Source: Tetragonia tetragonoides (lineage: Eukaryota; Streptophyta; Magnoliopsida; Caryophyllales; Aizoaceae). From it: a stretch of DNA of 64,000 bases. The stretch is taken from contig CM076139.1 of assembly GCA_038025085.1 (NCBI GenBank), forward strand, positions 19,733,307 to 19,797,306, written 5' to 3'. This document shows positions 50,878 to 62,884 of this stretch, piece by piece. The notes beneath the pieces are model-generated. The model was not told the DNA's origin and did no database searches. It worked only from the letters and a program-made list of their open reading frames with translations. The stretch's first letter is position 1; each line of letters starts with the position of its first letter. A program made the translations under genes and the position numbers.

Positions 50878-52084
50878 TGTTGAGTTAAAATACCGCAAGT
50901 GCACGGTGTAGTTGTAGCTAGCATATGCAAGTACGGGTCGATCCCACGAGGATGTTGGTATGTTATTAATTTACTTGTTAAAGACCAAACACTACTACTA
51001 CTAAGCTACGCAGTAAACAGAGAGTACTGAGATTGCACGAATAACTACTAGTGCCACTACCAAGATAACAGTGAAAGCAAAACAAATTAAACTAACTATT
51101 ACCAAAGATTGAAACTTTAATAATCTATCACTACTAGAACTCTATGAAATACTGAACAGGACACATATTAGAGTATTGGGAACAAATCACAACTAATAAA
51201 ATTAGCAAAAATCTGTAATTGAAATTGACAGAGTAAAGGAAAGAATTCACCAATTTGCTCCAAACAACTGAACTGAACCAACTGAGTGCTAGAACAGGGT
51301 TTCGAACCAAAACGCAATTCGACGAACAATTGAACCAAACTTAATAATCCGAATAAACTAGCTAATTGTATCTGAATTGAAGAACAAGGGAAATCGGAAC
51401 AATCGAATTGAAAGCTAAACTAATTCAATAATTAAACCCTAATTAAACTGTAAACTCACGGCCTACCCTCAAGCTTTGCATGCCTTTGCCTTATATAGGT
51501 GCTTCCCACAAACCGCAGCATCCCATCTTCCGCCGAAACGTGACACCTGGGCTGAAGTAGTTCATTATGATGCAAGCCCATTAAGAGAGAGAAAATCAGT
51601 AATTCTTTCGACCCATCTAATTTGCCGCTCAAATTCCGTGATGTATTGTGTTGAAGAAGGAAGATTTTTTGTGGGCTTTTCCAGATTTTCTTGATGTTTT
51701 GGAGCTCTTGCTATAATTGGAAGAGAAAGCAAAACTTGCTGTTGTGATGAAGGGAAGGGAAAGTGACGCAGCAAAAGGAGAGCAAAATGGGAAGTTTGGT
51801 AGTCACGTGCTCTTCAATCCAATTGCTTAAGTAGTGCTAGTTGACTTAAGAAGTAATTAAGCCCATTAGACTTTGATTTCTTGCATCACGTAAAGCTCCC
51901 AAGCCCTTTTACCAAATTGACTTCTTTTTGTTCCTTTCTTCTATGGCCTTCTCAACAAGATCATTACATTCTGCCAATTTCCTGTAAAACCAAATAAAAC
52001 ATAATCAAAGTAATATAATGATACGTATTTATGATCAGAACTAAGAATATTAAGGGTATAAAAGTGTATTTTTTAGACTCAACA
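50878..52084 (-). repeat. Left LTR (3' LTR of Athila element)
   Basis: It is 1,207 bp and almost identical to the right LTR. Readings inside it (for example 51,476-51,694) recur at the same place in the other LTR and are LTR sequence rather than genes. Confidence 0.95.
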
Positions 52085-52100
52085 AATACCCCCACACTAA
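52085..52100 (-). other. Polypurine tract of the Athila element
   Basis: On the minus strand TTAGTGTGGGGGTATT abuts the 3' LTR, the position and G-rich form expected for plus-strand priming. Confidence 0.7.
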
Positions 52101-53616
52101 GCGTTTGCTCGTCTCGAGTAAAAATGACTACTAGCTAATAACTAAAAAAAAAAAAAAAAAAAAAGAAATAAAAATCCTAACTCACTGTCGCAGGAATCGC
52201 GATTGCACTTAGCATGTGCAACAAGCCCTTTGAACCCCTAGGTTCCCCCTAGTGGACGAGTAAGGTCTCGTGAGGGTTTACAGAAGATATACCCACAAAA
52301 TCCAGCATACTAAAACAAAGAGACTAACTAACCAAACAAAAATCTTGACGTTAAATTAGAGAGTGAAACAATCTTTTCAAAACTCATAACACTTCATGAA
52401 CGAAGATACTCGAACAAACTCACTATTAATTAGCAAGCAAAAATCATTGAGAAGGTAGAACAAATACACTTGGTGGACTCTCACAAGGAGTATTGTACCA
52501 CTCTAACACTCATGTGTTTGATAAGGGATGTGTTTCACTCAAAAATTCATTCCAGTGAAAAAGTTCTACCATAGGCTTGCAAATCTTCTAATTCTCCACC
52601 ACTGGGATCACAATGCATGATACAAATCAAAAGGTCTTTATAAGGGTTGTAATGAGGCTTAAGGTAAAGGTGTGACAATATTTGAGAATTTAGCTTAAAA
52701 GCCGTGGAACTAGCGGAGCAATTTGAATCAGAACCAAAGATGGACCTCAAAAATAGACACTCAAAACTCTACCCCAAACTCCAAAAATCTTCCAAACATT
52801 GAACTATCACCCCTTTTTTATCTAGTGAAGCCAAGGAACTCTAAAACAGAGATTAAGATGACAATTACCTCAGCAGAAACTGATCATCATTAATACATTC
52901 TCCAACCCTCTTTACTCTAGGAGGAAATTAAATTACAACTTTAGTACTTCGTTACACAGAACATTTTCTCCTGTTTTCAGCTTCTTCTCTTTTTCTTTTT
53001 TTTTTTTCAAGACATATCATACTAGTGGAACAAAAATAAAAGAGAATTACAATGTGTTCCATCTTCTCTATTTTTTTTTTCAACAATAGCCAACCACACA
53101 GAACACCCCCACACCTATTCTTTGACATCCTTTCAAGCTAATGATCAAAAAGCTCCACTAGTCCTAAGGCTAGGTGAAGATAATGTGTTTGGGATAAATA
53201 TTAGCTTGTAATGTGGCTTATAAGAAAAGAAATGGCCAATAAAGCTCAAAGGGGTTAATCAAACAGAAATATTATCGCAATGGTAGGCTATTTGGTTAAT
53301 GTAGCTCACAATATATACGAAAGAATGCCTTTGTCATTTTCATATGCATGCATGTGTCAATGTGGCTTCAAAACAGAATCAATGCAAATTCTAGAGAAAC
53401 AAAATCATGGAAGAATATCACACATGAAAGAATATAGTGAGACTGATATGGATGCTTCAGTCTAAAGGCTCAAAATCTCACTAGTTATATATGTGTCCAC
53501 CAAGAGAAAGTCACTCTTACATCAATGATCATGACTATACTAGTTAATCGCAAGTAGTCAGTCAACTAATTCAATCATGTTATAAGTCTTTAAAGAATGA
53601 AAAACTCCTAATTTTG

Positions 53617-53667
<51 letters not shown>

Positions 53668-53837
53668 AAATCAAACACACAAATTCTTCTCCCCCCACAC
53701 TTAAACTTGGCAATGTCCACATTGCAGACAAGGAAGTTGCAAAACAGATTCAGACAAGGAAGAAGAAAACGAAATAGAGAAAAGAACGAGAGTACCGGGT
53801 CGAATACTGAGTGTATCCAAGCCTTTTTGCTTCTGAT
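52101..53837. other. Athila 3' untranslated region without an env-like ORF
   Basis: The 1.7 kb between integrase and the 3' LTR has no reading frame with a recognisable domain. It includes an A run (52,146-52,164) and a T run of about 45 bases (53,619-53,663). Many Athila elements carry an envelope-like ORF here; this one does not. Confidence 0.7.
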
Positions 53838-55664
53838 CTAGTCATTGTATTGAGGCTCATAGAGTATCAAACAGTCCACTTCCTCTATGTCAGAGTTGCT
53901 GGTTCCTTGCTCTAAAAATGGTTTAAGTCGATGCCCATTCACCTTGAAGCTAGTTCCCTGCTCGGGGTCTGTTATCTGCACAGCACCATGTGGATAAACC
54001 TGTAACACAACAAAAGGCCCTGTCCAGCGAGATTTTAGTTTACCAGGAAACAAGTGTAAGCGAGAATCATATAATAAAACTTTCTGTCCAGGTTCAAAGG
54101 TTTTCCGAACGATATGTTTGTCATGAAACAACTTTGCTCTATCTTTATGTATTTTCGAATTCTCATAAGCTTCATTTCGTATCTCCTCTAACTCACTTAA
54201 CTGTAGTTTTCTTGCTGGTCCTGCATCATTCAGATCAAAATTCAGCATCTTAATAGCCCACATAGCTCGATGTTCAAGTTCTACAGGGAGGTGACAGGGC
54301 TTTCCAAATACAACTCTATAAGGTGACATGCCTAAGGGGGTTTTGAAAGCTGTTCTGTATGCCCACAGAGCATCAGAAAGTTTCTGTGACCAATCCTTCC
54401 TATGCTTGTGCACTGGTTTTTCCAAAATTTGTTTAATCTGTCTATTTGACACCTCAACCTGACCACTAGTCTGTGGGTGATAAGGGGTAGCCAGCCTGTG
54501 TGTTATAGAGTACTTTTCCAACAAAGCGTCAAACACACTATTGTCAAAGTGAGTACCTCTATCACTAATAATAGCTCTAGGCATACCAAAACGAGAGAAA
54601 ATATTTTCTTTCAAAAATTTAACCACAACCTTAGCATCATTAGTTTGACAAGGTTTTGCTTCGACCCACTTAGACAAGTAATCGACAGCCAGCAGAATAT
54701 ACTCATTCCCATAAGAAATAGGAAATGGTCCCATAAAATCTATTCCCCAAACATCAAAGATTTCAACAATAATAATAGGATGGAGAGGCATCATATCTCT
54801 ACGACCGATCTTACCCATTTGTTGACAGCGAGGACAACTCTTACAGTAAACATATGCATCTTTAAACAATGTCAGCCAATAGAACCCACTTTGGAGGACC
54901 TTGGCCGCTGTTTTCTTACCACTAAAATGCCCTCCACATGCCTGGTCATGACAAAATGAAAGTATGCTTACAATTTCATGGTCTGGGACACACCGTCTTA
55001 TGATTTGATCTGCACAATACTTAAACAAATATGGGTCATCCCAATAAAAGTGTTTGACTATAGAATGAAAGCGTAACTTATCCTACTTCCCCCAATGCTG
55101 GGGTGTTTCACCTGTCACCAAATAATTTACAATGTCTGCATACCAAGGTTCTCGTGTAGCTTGTACCAGCAACAACTGCTCATCAGGAAAGCACTCAAAA
55201 ATGGGTCCTGTTGTTGCATCTGCAGAGAGTATGCGGGATAAGTGGTCTGCTACGAAGTTTTCACTCCCTTTCTTATCTCTTATCTCACAATCAAATTCCT
55301 GCAGCAAAAGAATCCATCGAAGCAATCTAGGTTTCGCCTCTTTTTTAGTCAATAGATATCGCAATGCTGCATGGTCAGTGTATACAATAACATGTGAGCC
55401 GATTAGATATGGTCTGAATTTCTCAAATGCAAAAACAATAGCAAGCAATTCCTTTTCTGTAACTGTATAGTTAAGCTGAGCCCCGTTTAATGTATGACTA
55501 GCATAATAAATCACATGGGGTTGCTTATCTATACGCTGTCCTAGTACAGCCCCTACAGCAAAATCAGAGGCGTCACACATAAGTTCAAATGGCTCACCCC
55601 AAACAGGTGGACGTACGACAGGAGCAGACACTAAAGCATGTTTCAGCAGTTCAAAAGCATGCAA
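53838..55664 (-). pseudogene. Athila pol, distal part: RNase H and integrase
   Basis: RNase H begins with [15 protein letters not shown] and [17 protein letters not shown], then [11 protein letters not shown] and [11 protein letters not shown]. Integrase follows with a zinc domain (H near [10 protein letters not shown], then C-x2-C in CKSCPRCQ). The core Asp is in WGIDFMGPF, Asp in IISDRGTHF and Glu in SGQVEVSN. The C-terminal GPF/Y-type module reads [12 protein letters not shown], ending at 53,838. One in-frame TAG at 55,083-55,085 splits RNase H from integrase. The whole part is out of frame with the upstream ORF because of the G/C run at 55,803. Otherwise it is open, and these are the only two breaks in the polyprotein. 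Confidence 0.93.
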
Positions 55665-55711
55665 GCAGTCAGCAGAAAATTCGAATGCAGTATCTTTAAC
55701 AAGTAACTGTG

Positions 55712-58700
55712 TTAAGGGTTTAGCACTTTTACTAAAATCCTTAATAAATCGCCTATAAAAGCCTGCATGTCCAAGAAAAGCTCTAATATCCTTAACCGAC
55801 TTGGGGGGGGGGGGAGATTAGAAATTAAATCAATTTTTGCGTTGTCCACTTCAATTCCATTTTCAGAAATAATATGACCAAGTACAATTCCCCTTTTCAC
55901 CATAAAATGACACTTCTCCCAGTTGAGTGTCAACTTCTTTTCCTTACACCTGCGCAAAACAGAAGTCAAGTTGCATAAACAATCATCAAAGTCAAAACCA
56001 AACACTGAGAAGTCATCCATAAATATTTCCATGCATCGCTCAACCATATCAGAAAATATAGATAACATACAGCGCTGAAAAGTCGCAGGTGCATTGCATA
56101 GTCCAAAAGGCATTTTCTTAAAGGCAAACGTACCAAAAGGACAGGTAAATGTAGTCTTTTCTTGGTCCTCGGGAGCTATGGGAATTTGATGATAACCAGA
56201 ATATCCATCTAGAAAGCAATAATAACTATGCCCAGCTAAACGTTCAAGCATTTGGTCCATAAAAGGAAGGGGAAAATGGTCCTTCCTAGTTGCTGTATTC
56301 AGCTTTCTGTAATCGATACAAACTCGCCATCCAGATTGTACTCTAGTGGGTACTAGCTCATTATTATCATTTTTCACCACAGTAATACCAGTCTTTTTAG
56401 GAACAACATGAACTGGGCTCACCCACTCACTGTCAGAAATAGGAAAAATAATGTCATTATCTAACCATTTTAAAACTTCCTTTCTAACTACCTCTTGTAA
56501 AGTAGGATTTAAACGCCTTTGGTGGTCTCTATGAGCTTTCGCATTGCTTTCTAAGTGGATTTTATGCTGTACAATAGTTGAACTAATCCCCTTTATGTCT
56601 CCTAAAGTCCAGCCTATAGCATCTTTGTATTCCTGAAGTATTGAAATTAACTTACCCTCTTGGTCACTAGTCAAATCAGAAGCAATTATCACAGGAAAAG
56701 TCTCTTCACAGCCAAGAAACACATATTTCAAAGTCTCGGGGAGAGGTTTTAGTTCCAGAGACGGAGGAGCGGGAGAGGAAGGAACTATAGGATTAGAAGT
56801 CACCTGGAGGACGTCAAAATGTTCTACTTCATGAACTGGATCACTGTTCCCAATAGCGCTTACACACTCTTCATGTTGTTGTGTTTCCTCTGGTTCTAGC
56901 AGAATTGAAACAACCCCGTTCAACATCTCAGTTGCTTCAACATCAAAGGAGTGAGGTTGCTTTTGTAAATCGAAAACATTCAGCTCCGTAGTCATGTTTC
57001 CAAAAGAGATCTTCATTTTCCCGTTCCTACAATTTATCAATGCGTTAGCAGTAGCTAAAAATGGTCTTCCCAAAATCACAGAAATTAGGTTATGCAAATC
57101 AGATACTCCCTCTGTTTCCAGGACAATAAAATCAACAGGAAAAATAAAATCACCCACCTTTATGAGAACATCCTCAATCATACCTTTAGGTACTTTAGTA
57201 GAACGATCAGCAAGTTGAAGCGTTACCTTGGTGGGTTTTAACTCACCTATACCGAGGTGCTCATATACTGACAATGGAAGTAAATTGACACTAGCACCCA
57301 AGTCTAACAAAGCTTTATTAATAAGAGTGTTTCCAATAACAATGGGGATGGTGGGGGAACCTGGATCATTATACTTAATAGGAACTTGTTGTGAAATAAT
57401 AGAGCTAACATTTGAAGCTAGAAAGGCTTTTTTCGGCACATTATTCGCTCTCTTAGTGGTACACAAGTCCTTCAAAAATTTAGCATATGGAGGCATTTGT
57501 TCTATCGCCTCTAGAAGAGGAATATTAATTTTAACATGTGAAAATGTCTCACGTATTTTCTGCATACTAGCTTCAATCTTTTTGTTCATGAGCCTATGTG
57601 GAAAAGGTGCTTTAGGTTTATAAACTCTTTCAACCTCATCATTAGAAATGGGTGGAACCACAGGATCTGCAGTTGTATTCTCACTAGTGTTGTCTTTCTC
57701 CATGGTTTCGCTCTCTGTAGGTTGTGGCTTAGTGTGTGAAGGCTCAGCAGCAGGCGTGTCTTCTGTTTGGTCAGGGCTGTCAACAGGTTTAGATGCATCA
57801 GATGCATTTGTTAAGCCGCCCACATGTGTATCAAATTGCTTACCCGACCTTAGAGTTATAACAGCATTCACCCTTTTTAAGTTATCATTTTGACCTTGTG
57901 AATTAGGAGGGTTTGAGTTTGAGTTCCTAGGATTTATCTCAGGTTGACTAGGAAATGTGCCTTTTTCCCTATTTTGAGTAACCAGCTGTCCCACTGTGTC
58001 AACTAAAGATTTTAGAGTTTTCTCCATATTGTTGATTCTCTTGTCTGTGTCAGAATAACCAGGAGGCGGTTGAGTTTGAGCTACAGGTTGATAAGGTGGC
58101 CTTTGGTTACTTTGGTAGCTTTGATTAGAGAAAGTAGGAGGTTGGGAGTAAGAATTGTTAGAAAAACTTCCAGTTTGTGTACTAGGACCTCCTAAATGTG
58201 GGCCTTGACTCCATGAAAAATTTGGGTGATTACGCCACCCTGGATTGTATGTCGGAGCATATGGGTCATTTCTAGGTTTTTGATAAGCCATATTTACTTG
58301 CTCAAAATTAACTGGTTGTTGCGGAATAAGATATGGGCACACACCAGCAATATGATCAATAGCATGACAATTAGCACATAAAAGGGATTGAACTTGGTTA
58401 GCTTGAGGTTGTTGAATAGACAGCCCCTTAAGTTGGGACTCTAAGGCTACCAACCTAGACTCTAGATAGGTGGAGTCGGAAATACTATGCAAACCTCCCT
58501 TACTAGCTGTACTCTTCGAATTCTGAACACTACTATCAGCCCTTGTGGTCTCCCATTGCAATGTTTTGTCTGCTAAACCTTCTAAGAATATCCAAGCGTC
58601 ATCTTCATTATTAGCTAAAAACTCGCCCTGACACATAGGCTCGACTAATGTTCTAGAACTAGGGTCCATTCCCTGATAAACAATTTCACATAGTCGGGCT

Positions 58701-59302
58701 TTATCAAATCCATGGTGTGGGCACTGAGATAGTAAGTTTTTAAATCTGTCTAAATATTTCCAAAAGGTCTCACTCTCAAGTTGGACAAATTGTGCAATTT
58801 CATTCTTAAGTCTCACGGTCTTACCATTAGGAAAATATTTCTTTAGGAAAGAAGTAATGAAATCATCCCAAGAATCAATTGAGTTCGGCATAAGACTATA
58901 CATCCATTTTTTCGCATCATCCTTAAGAGCAAAGGGAATAAGTCTCAATCTTAAAGCATCATTAGTCACACCAGGATATTGCATAGTAGAACAAATTTCA
59001 TCAAATTCTCTAAGAAACAAGTAAGGGTCTTCATGACCATGGAATTTGGGGAGCATGCTAATAGATTGGGGTTTAAGCTCAAAATTGACATTACCACGAA
59101 TACCAGGAAGCACAAAACACGAAGGTTGTGAAGACTTAGTAGGGTAAAAAATTTCATTCAAAGAACGAGGTGGAGATTGCTCACCGTCTCCCATATTATC
59201 TGAATCAAAATTCAAACCGTCTAAATTATCAGGCACAAAATCAGTAACTATTTCAGCACTAAACAAACGATAAGTTTCAGGATCAATAGACCAAACTTTC
59301 AT
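55712..59302 (-). CDS. Athila gag, protease and reverse transcriptase (1,196 codons, frameshifted end)
   Basis: The ATG at 59,302 lies about 190 bp from the primer site. Gag covers about residues 80-240 ([19 protein letters not shown], then [10 protein letters not shown]). A CCHC knuckle [14 protein letters not shown] lies near residue 308, then a Pro/Gln-rich linker. Protease has DLGAS in place of the usual DTG/DSG triad start (about residue 665), as in other Athila elements. RT includes [21 protein letters not shown] and FMDD at 56,012-56,023. The true product continues into RNase H, but the 12-base G run at 55,803-55,814 (C in the sense strand) shifts the frame, and the last 38 or so residues are out of frame. 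Slippage in that run could be a recent mutation or a sequencing error. Confidence 0.93.
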   Translation of the reverse strand: MKVWSIDPETYRLFSAEIVTDFVPDNLDGLNFDSDNMGDGEQSPPRSLNEIFYPTKSSQPSCFVLPGIRGNVNFELKPQSISMLPKFHGHEDPYLFLREFDEICSTMQYPGVTNDALRLRLIPFALKDDAKKWMYSLMPNSIDSWDDFITSFLKKYFPNGKTVRLKNEIAQFVQLESETFWKYLDRFKNLLSQCPHHGFDKARLCEIVYQGMDPSSRTLVEPMCQGEFLANNEDDAWIFLEGLADKTLQWETTRADSSVQNSKSTASKGGLHSISDSTYLESRLVALESQLKGLSIQQPQANQVQSLLCANCHAIDHIAGVCPYLIPQQPVNFEQVNMAYQKPRNDPYAPTYNPGWRNHPNFSWSQGPHLGGPSTQTGSFSNNSYSQPPTFSNQSYQSNQRPPYQPVAQTQPPPGYSDTDKRINNMEKTLKSLVDTVGQLVTQNREKGTFPSQPEINPRNSNSNPPNSQGQNDNLKRVNAVITLRSGKQFDTHVGGLTNASDASKPVDSPDQTEDTPAAEPSHTKPQPTESETMEKDNTSENTTADPVVPPISNDEVERVYKPKAPFPHRLMNKKIEASMQKIRETFSHVKINIPLLEAIEQMPPYAKFLKDLCTTKRANNVPKKAFLASNVSSIISQQVPIKYNDPGSPTIPIVIGNTLINKALLDLGASVNLLPLSVYEHLGIGELKPTKVTLQLADRSTKVPKGMIEDVLIKVGDFIFPVDFIVLETEGVSDLHNLISVILGRPFLATANALINCRNGKMKISFGNMTTELNVFDLQKQPHSFDVEATEMLNGVVSILLEPEETQQHEECVSAIGNSDPVHEVEHFDVLQVTSNPIVPSSPAPPSLELKPLPETLKYVFLGCEETFPVIIASDLTSDQEGKLISILQEYKDAIGWTLGDIKGISSTIVQHKIHLESNAKAHRDHQRRLNPTLQEVVRKEVLKWLDNDIIFPISDSEWVSPVHVVPKKTGITVVKNDNNELVPTRVQSGWRVCIDYRKLNTATRKDHFPLPFMDQMLERLAGHSYYCFLDGYSGYHQIPIAPEDQEKTTFTCPFGTFAFKKMPFGLCNAPATFQRCMLSIFSDMVERCMEIFMDDFSVFGFDFDDCLCNLTSVLRRCKEKKLTLNWEKCHFMVKRGIVLGHIISENGIEVDNAKIDLISNLPPPPSRLRILELFLDMQAFIGDLLRILVKVLNP
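55803..55814. repeat. 12-base G run at the frameshift of Athila pol
   Basis: Twelve consecutive G in a Pro codon tract. Upstream and downstream pol frames would be continuous if the length differed by one or two bases. Such runs are prone to replication slippage and sequencing miscalls. Confidence 0.9.
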
Positions 59303-59322
59303 AAACTAAAAGAGACAACAAA

Positions 59323-59325
<3 letters not shown>

Positions 59326-59370
<45 letters not shown>
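59326..59370. repeat. T run in the Athila leader
   Basis: About 44 consecutive T between the gag start and the primer site; on the element's sense strand it is poly-A. A similar run lies at 53,619 after integrase. Confidence 0.9.
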
Positions 59371-59373
<3 letters not shown>

Positions 59374-59493
59374 GAAAAACTTGCAAACCAAACAAAAACG
59401 AATAAAACAAAGCAAATTGGAATAACTATAAGAACAAAAGCAAATCACTCAAGTGACAGAGATAGACAAGTGATATAATTTCATACACGACAA

Positions 59494-59511
59494 TCCCCGG
59501 CAACGGCGCCA
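59494..59511 (-). other. Primer binding site of the Athila element (tRNA-Asp type)
   Basis: On the minus strand TGGCGCCGTTGCCGGGGA lies six bases inside the right LTR. It matches the 3' end of plant tRNA-Asp, the primer known for Athila elements, and fixes the orientation. Confidence 0.9.
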
Positions 59512-59517
59512 AAAACT

Positions 59518-60725
59518 TGTTGAGTTAAAATACCGCAAGTGCACGGTGTAGTTGTAGCTAGCATCTGCAAGTACGGGTCGATCCCACGAGGATGTTGGTA
59601 TGTTATTAATTCACTTGTTAAAGACCAAACACTACTACTACTAAGCTACGCAGTAAACAGAGAGTACTGAGATTGCACGAATAACTACTAGTGCCACTAC
59701 CAAGATAATAGTAAAAGCAAAACAAATTAAACTAACTATTACCAAAGATTGAAACTTTAATAATCTATCACTACTACAACTCTATGAAATACTGAACAGG
59801 ACACATATTAGAGTATTGGGAACAAATCACAACTAATAAAATTAGCAAAAATCTGTAATTGAAATTGACAGAGTAAAGGAAAGAATTCACCAATTTGCTC
59901 CAAACAACTGAACTGAACCAACTGAGTGCTAGAACAGGGTTTCGAACCAAAACGCAATTCGACGAACAATTGAACCAAACTTAATAATCCGAATAAACTA
60001 GCTAATTGTATCTGAATTGAAGAGCAAGGGAAATTGGAACAATCGAATTGAAAGCTAAACTAATTCAATAATTAAACCCTAATTAAACTGTAAACTCACG
60101 GCCTACCCTCAAGCTTTGCTTGCCTTTGCCTTATATAGGTGCTTCCCACAAACCGCAGCATCCCATCTTCCGCCGAAATGTGACACCTGGGCTGAAGTAG
60201 TTCATTATGATGCAAGCCCATTAAGAGAGAGAAAATCAGTAATTCTTTCGACCCATCTAATTTGCCGCTCAAATTCCGTGATGTATTGTGTTGAAGAAGG
60301 AAGATTTTTTGTGGGCTTTTCCAGATTTTCTTGATGTTTTGGAGCTCTTGCTATAATTGGAAGAGAAAGCAAAACTTGCTGTTGTGATGAAGGGAAGGGA
60401 AAGTGACGCAGCAAAAGGAGAGCAAAATGGGAAGTTTGGTAGTCACGTGCTCTTCAATCCAATTGCTTAAGTAGTGCTAGTTGACTTAAGAAGTAATTAA
60501 GCCCATTAGACTTTGATTTCTTGCATCACGTAAAGCTCCCAAGCCCTTTTACCAAATTGACTTCTTTTTGTTCCTTTCTTCTATGGCCTTCTCAACAAGA
60601 TCATTACATTCTGCCAATTTCCTGTAAAACCAAATAAAACATAATCAAAGTAATATAATGATACGTATTTATGATCAGAACTAAGAATATTAAGGGTATA
60701 AAAGTGTATATTTTTAGACTCAACA
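59518..60725 (-). repeat. Right LTR (5' LTR of Athila element)
   Basis: It is 1,208 bp, ends CTCAACA and is followed by the target duplication ttaag. Differences from the left copy include a C/A at the position equivalent to 50,929 and a TAT/TTT change with a one-base indel near the end. Confidence 0.95.
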
Positions 60726-60845
60726 TTAAGACTGATCGATCAAAATATTTATTTATTGTAGATTGCAAATGCCCAATACCTGATATCTCTATTGATTAGG
60801 CCTGTGAATTTGAGGAGATGGAAGGTTGAATTTCCTGGGAACTAT

Positions 60846-62089
60846 TGACGTCATTATACATGACTCGACACCGCTGAACCGTCCCAAACCCGAGGGGCGT
60901 CACTGCAACATTTATCACTAAGGAGTAAATGCTAAGCAGAAAGAAAGGCTAGGCATCAAAAGGAGCTTACTAAGAAACTAAACAAACTAAACAGTTAATA
61001 TCAGAGTTTTGTATATAGTGAGCTAAAACCATTGAACCAAATTTATTACAACTTTGCCTTCAAGGGCTAACTCCAATAAAAATCCCAACGATCTAACTGA
61101 ACAGAGACAATTCTAAAAATCGACGCCAACTCTGCCTTCCAAGCTGTACGTCCTCAATCAACTAAACCTGCACTTTGGTCTCGAAAATACTGAAAATCGA
61201 ATTAATAATTACGAAAAATATAAAAACAAAACCCTAACTTCAAAACTAGGTCTAGGTCACGGGTACCCATGCATGGGACCCATAACAGGACCCATCACCA
61301 CCACCACCACCCACTGGCCACCATGGCCGGTGGTGGTGGTCGCCGGTGCTCCGGCGAGGAGGAGAGAGAGAGAGACATGCGAAGAGAGAGAGAGAAGGAG
61401 AGAACGAGAGAGAGAAGAAGAAAGAAAAGGGGCGGCGACGGGGTCAGGCCTGTCGCGCCTTGGCGATCGACAACCGTCGTCCAGGCGGCGGCCTAGAGAC
61501 GGTCGCGGCCGTCCACGACTGCAGAAACGAGAGGTGGAGCGGGAGAGAGAAAGAAAACGAGAGGAGAAAAAGAGAGAGGGAGGAGAGAGAGTTACCAGAG
61601 GGGAAGAGAGGGAGGTTCGGCGATGGTGTCTCCGGTGAGCAATCGAGGGGAGAGAGTGAGAGAGAAGGGCCGGTGATGGTGAAGAAGAGAGAGAACGTGA
61701 GTGAGAGAAGAGAGAGAGAAGCTTGAGGGTTTTGGTTCAGTTTGCAAAACTGATCAGTTGTCTCACCTTTTTTTTATATAAGCCCTCAGTCAACCCAAGT
61801 CAAATACTATTAGATTTAGGAATTTTTTTAATAATTTTCTCTTTTAAATAGCTAATTAAAACTAATTAAAACTATATGAATAATTCTTATTCATATATAA
61901 AATATTTTAATTAAACTCCTCAAAATTAATAAGTGCAATTTATAAAAGTCCCATAATAATAATTAATATTATTATGGCTTTAATTGTATAAATCGATTCC
62001 TTAAATGAATATACGATTTAATCTCCGAAACTATTTATAAATCATTTATAAATCAATATAATAATTATAGAAAATATTGGGGTATCATA
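60846..62089 (-). mobile_element. Solo LTR (1.24 kb) inside a Ulp1-like exon
   Basis: The insertion is recognised from the interrupted exon: EFPGNY on the left and RDVPKQKN on the right. The flanks are a diverged 5 bp duplication (actat at 60,841-60,845; gttat at 62,090-62,094). The plus-strand ends are TGACGTC and TATCATA; on the minus strand the start is TATGATACCCC, which fits an original TGTGATACCCC with one change. There is no coding content, so it is a solo LTR. It resembles the 1.6-10.4 kb LTR in its opening and in a GA/CT-rich leader with TATA box. Readings within 61,269-61,726 are GA-repeat artefacts. Confidence 0.75.
61773..61780 (-). promoter_or_regulatory. TATA box of the 1.24 kb solo LTR
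   Basis: TATATAAA on the minus strand is followed about 60 bp downstream by CT-rich sequence, the same order as in the other solo LTR. It supports a minus orientation. Confidence 0.45.
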
Positions 62090-62560
62090 GTTATAGGGAT
62101 GTGCCAAAGCAGAAAAACAGGTAAATCCTTAACCAATTCCCTTCATTTTGGTCAAATATTTAAAGCCTAGTGATCTATGTCTTACATGCTCTTAAGTTAA
62201 ACCATAATTCATTCAATTGTAGTCATGATTGTGGGCTGCACTTGCTTGCAATGCTTGAGATTTGGCCTACTACAAAATCAGCTCTGGAAGATGCATTGGT
62301 AATAATATACAGGTCTCTGATGTTTTTGATGTCATGATTAATTTGTGTATAATGCATTGTTTTAATGGGTACTTCACTTTGGTTTGAGACATTTTCCTCA
62401 GTTGTATTGTAGGCGAAGGATTGTTGTTGAGATGGTGAAAAGTGATCTGAACCTGGAGAAGGAGAAGGTATTGGCGAAATGTGAACCTCCTAAGCCACAA
62501 CATAAAGGGAAAGCCAAAAGTGAAGCAACAAAGTCAGGTAAGAAAGGGAAGAAGAAATGA

Positions 62561-62884
62561 AAGTGTATACTTTGTGTATATTTGCTTTAAAATATTGATG
62601 TGCATATGCTTTTGTCCAAATAATATGTGCATTAGAGTTGCAGTGCATTTTGTTTGAGGCCCCAAAAAAGAAACATTTGGTCTAGAGACACGATGAAAAC
62701 TCCCATTAGGACACAACATAATATTAACAGGCCCAATATGAGTATGATGGTCCATACAATACAATGGATGTTACAAACCTAGGTAAGGGCTATATATAGA
62801 GAGTAGAGCATGTGCTTTGTGCCAAGCCAACATGTACAATTTACTCGATTTCCCCACTTGATTTTTGGTACTTAGTTATAGAAG
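62561..62884. other. 3' flank of the Ulp1-like gene
   Basis: AT-rich sequence with no credible coding content; it may include the gene's 3' UTR. Confidence 0.5.

Larger units (their letters stand above)
50878..60725 (-). mobile_element. Athila-lineage Ty3/gypsy retrotransposon, nearly intact
   Basis: The LTRs are 50,878-52,084 and 59,518-60,725, both TGTTGAG...CTCAACA. The perfect 5 bp target duplication is ttaag (50,873-50,877 and 60,726-60,730). The primer site matches tRNA-Asp, and a G-rich polypurine tract lies before the 3' LTR. Gag, protease, RT, RNase H and integrase are in order on the minus strand. By eye the LTRs differ at about nine substitutions and one small indel, roughly 0.8 %, so this is the youngest insertion here. 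Only two lesions break the polyprotein. No envelope-like ORF follows integrase. Confidence 0.95.
44046..62560 (+). pseudogene. Ulp1-like cysteine protease gene (peptidase C48) split by three transposons
   Basis: C48 enzymes remove SUMO or related modifiers; plants also have many transposon-linked relatives. Exons: 44,046-44,878; 44,993-45,080; 45,156-45,239; 45,329-45,400 continued at 50,557-50,635; about 50,670-50,810; 60,762-60,845 continued at 62,095-62,120; 62,223-62,312; 62,413-62,560. Interruptions are a LINE (45,401-50,556), an Athila element (50,878-60,725) and a solo LTR (60,846-62,089). The catalytic set is present: His 50,713 (KHWWGLHFD), Asp 50,764 (KLDS) 17 residues later, Gln in VPKQKN, and Cys 62,230 (SHDCGLHLL) 6 residues after Gln. 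These are the spacings I recall for yeast Ulp1. Exon 1 is Lys-rich, then Asp-rich (GAT repeats), ending RRRSARL. Its TAA at 44,826 is the only nonsense codon I found in the well-defined exons. The C-terminus is Lys-rich. It cannot make a normal mRNA now. Confidence 0.8.
60731..62560 (+). pseudogene. Ulp1-like gene, part 3 (catalytic Gln and Cys, C-terminus)
   Basis: The acceptor TTATTGTAG at 60,761 opens an exon reading ANAQYLISLLIRPVNLRRWK and EFPGNY. It is cut by the solo LTR and resumes with RDVPKQKN to 62,120. The next exon (62,223-62,312) starts SHDCGLHLLAMLEIW with the catalytic Cys at 62,230. The last exon (62,413-62,560) reads RRRIVVEMVKSDLN and ends in a Lys-rich tail at TGA. Splice phases at all three junctions match, so this end of the gene would still be translatable if the insertion were absent. 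Confidence 0.8.

Noticed and set aside
51476..51694. Small ORF repeated at 60,116-60,334
   Set aside because: The two copies are the same position in the two Athila LTRs; this is LTR sequence rather than a duplicated gene.
59494..59511. tRNA-Asp gene fragment
   Set aside because: It matches only the last 18 bases of the tRNA and sits at the LTR edge, which identifies a primer binding site. No tRNA body is present.
61269..61726. Three overlapping Arg/Glu-rich reading frames
   Set aside because: They come from GA-rich repeats in all plus frames inside the solo LTR leader; no domain or conservation is visible.
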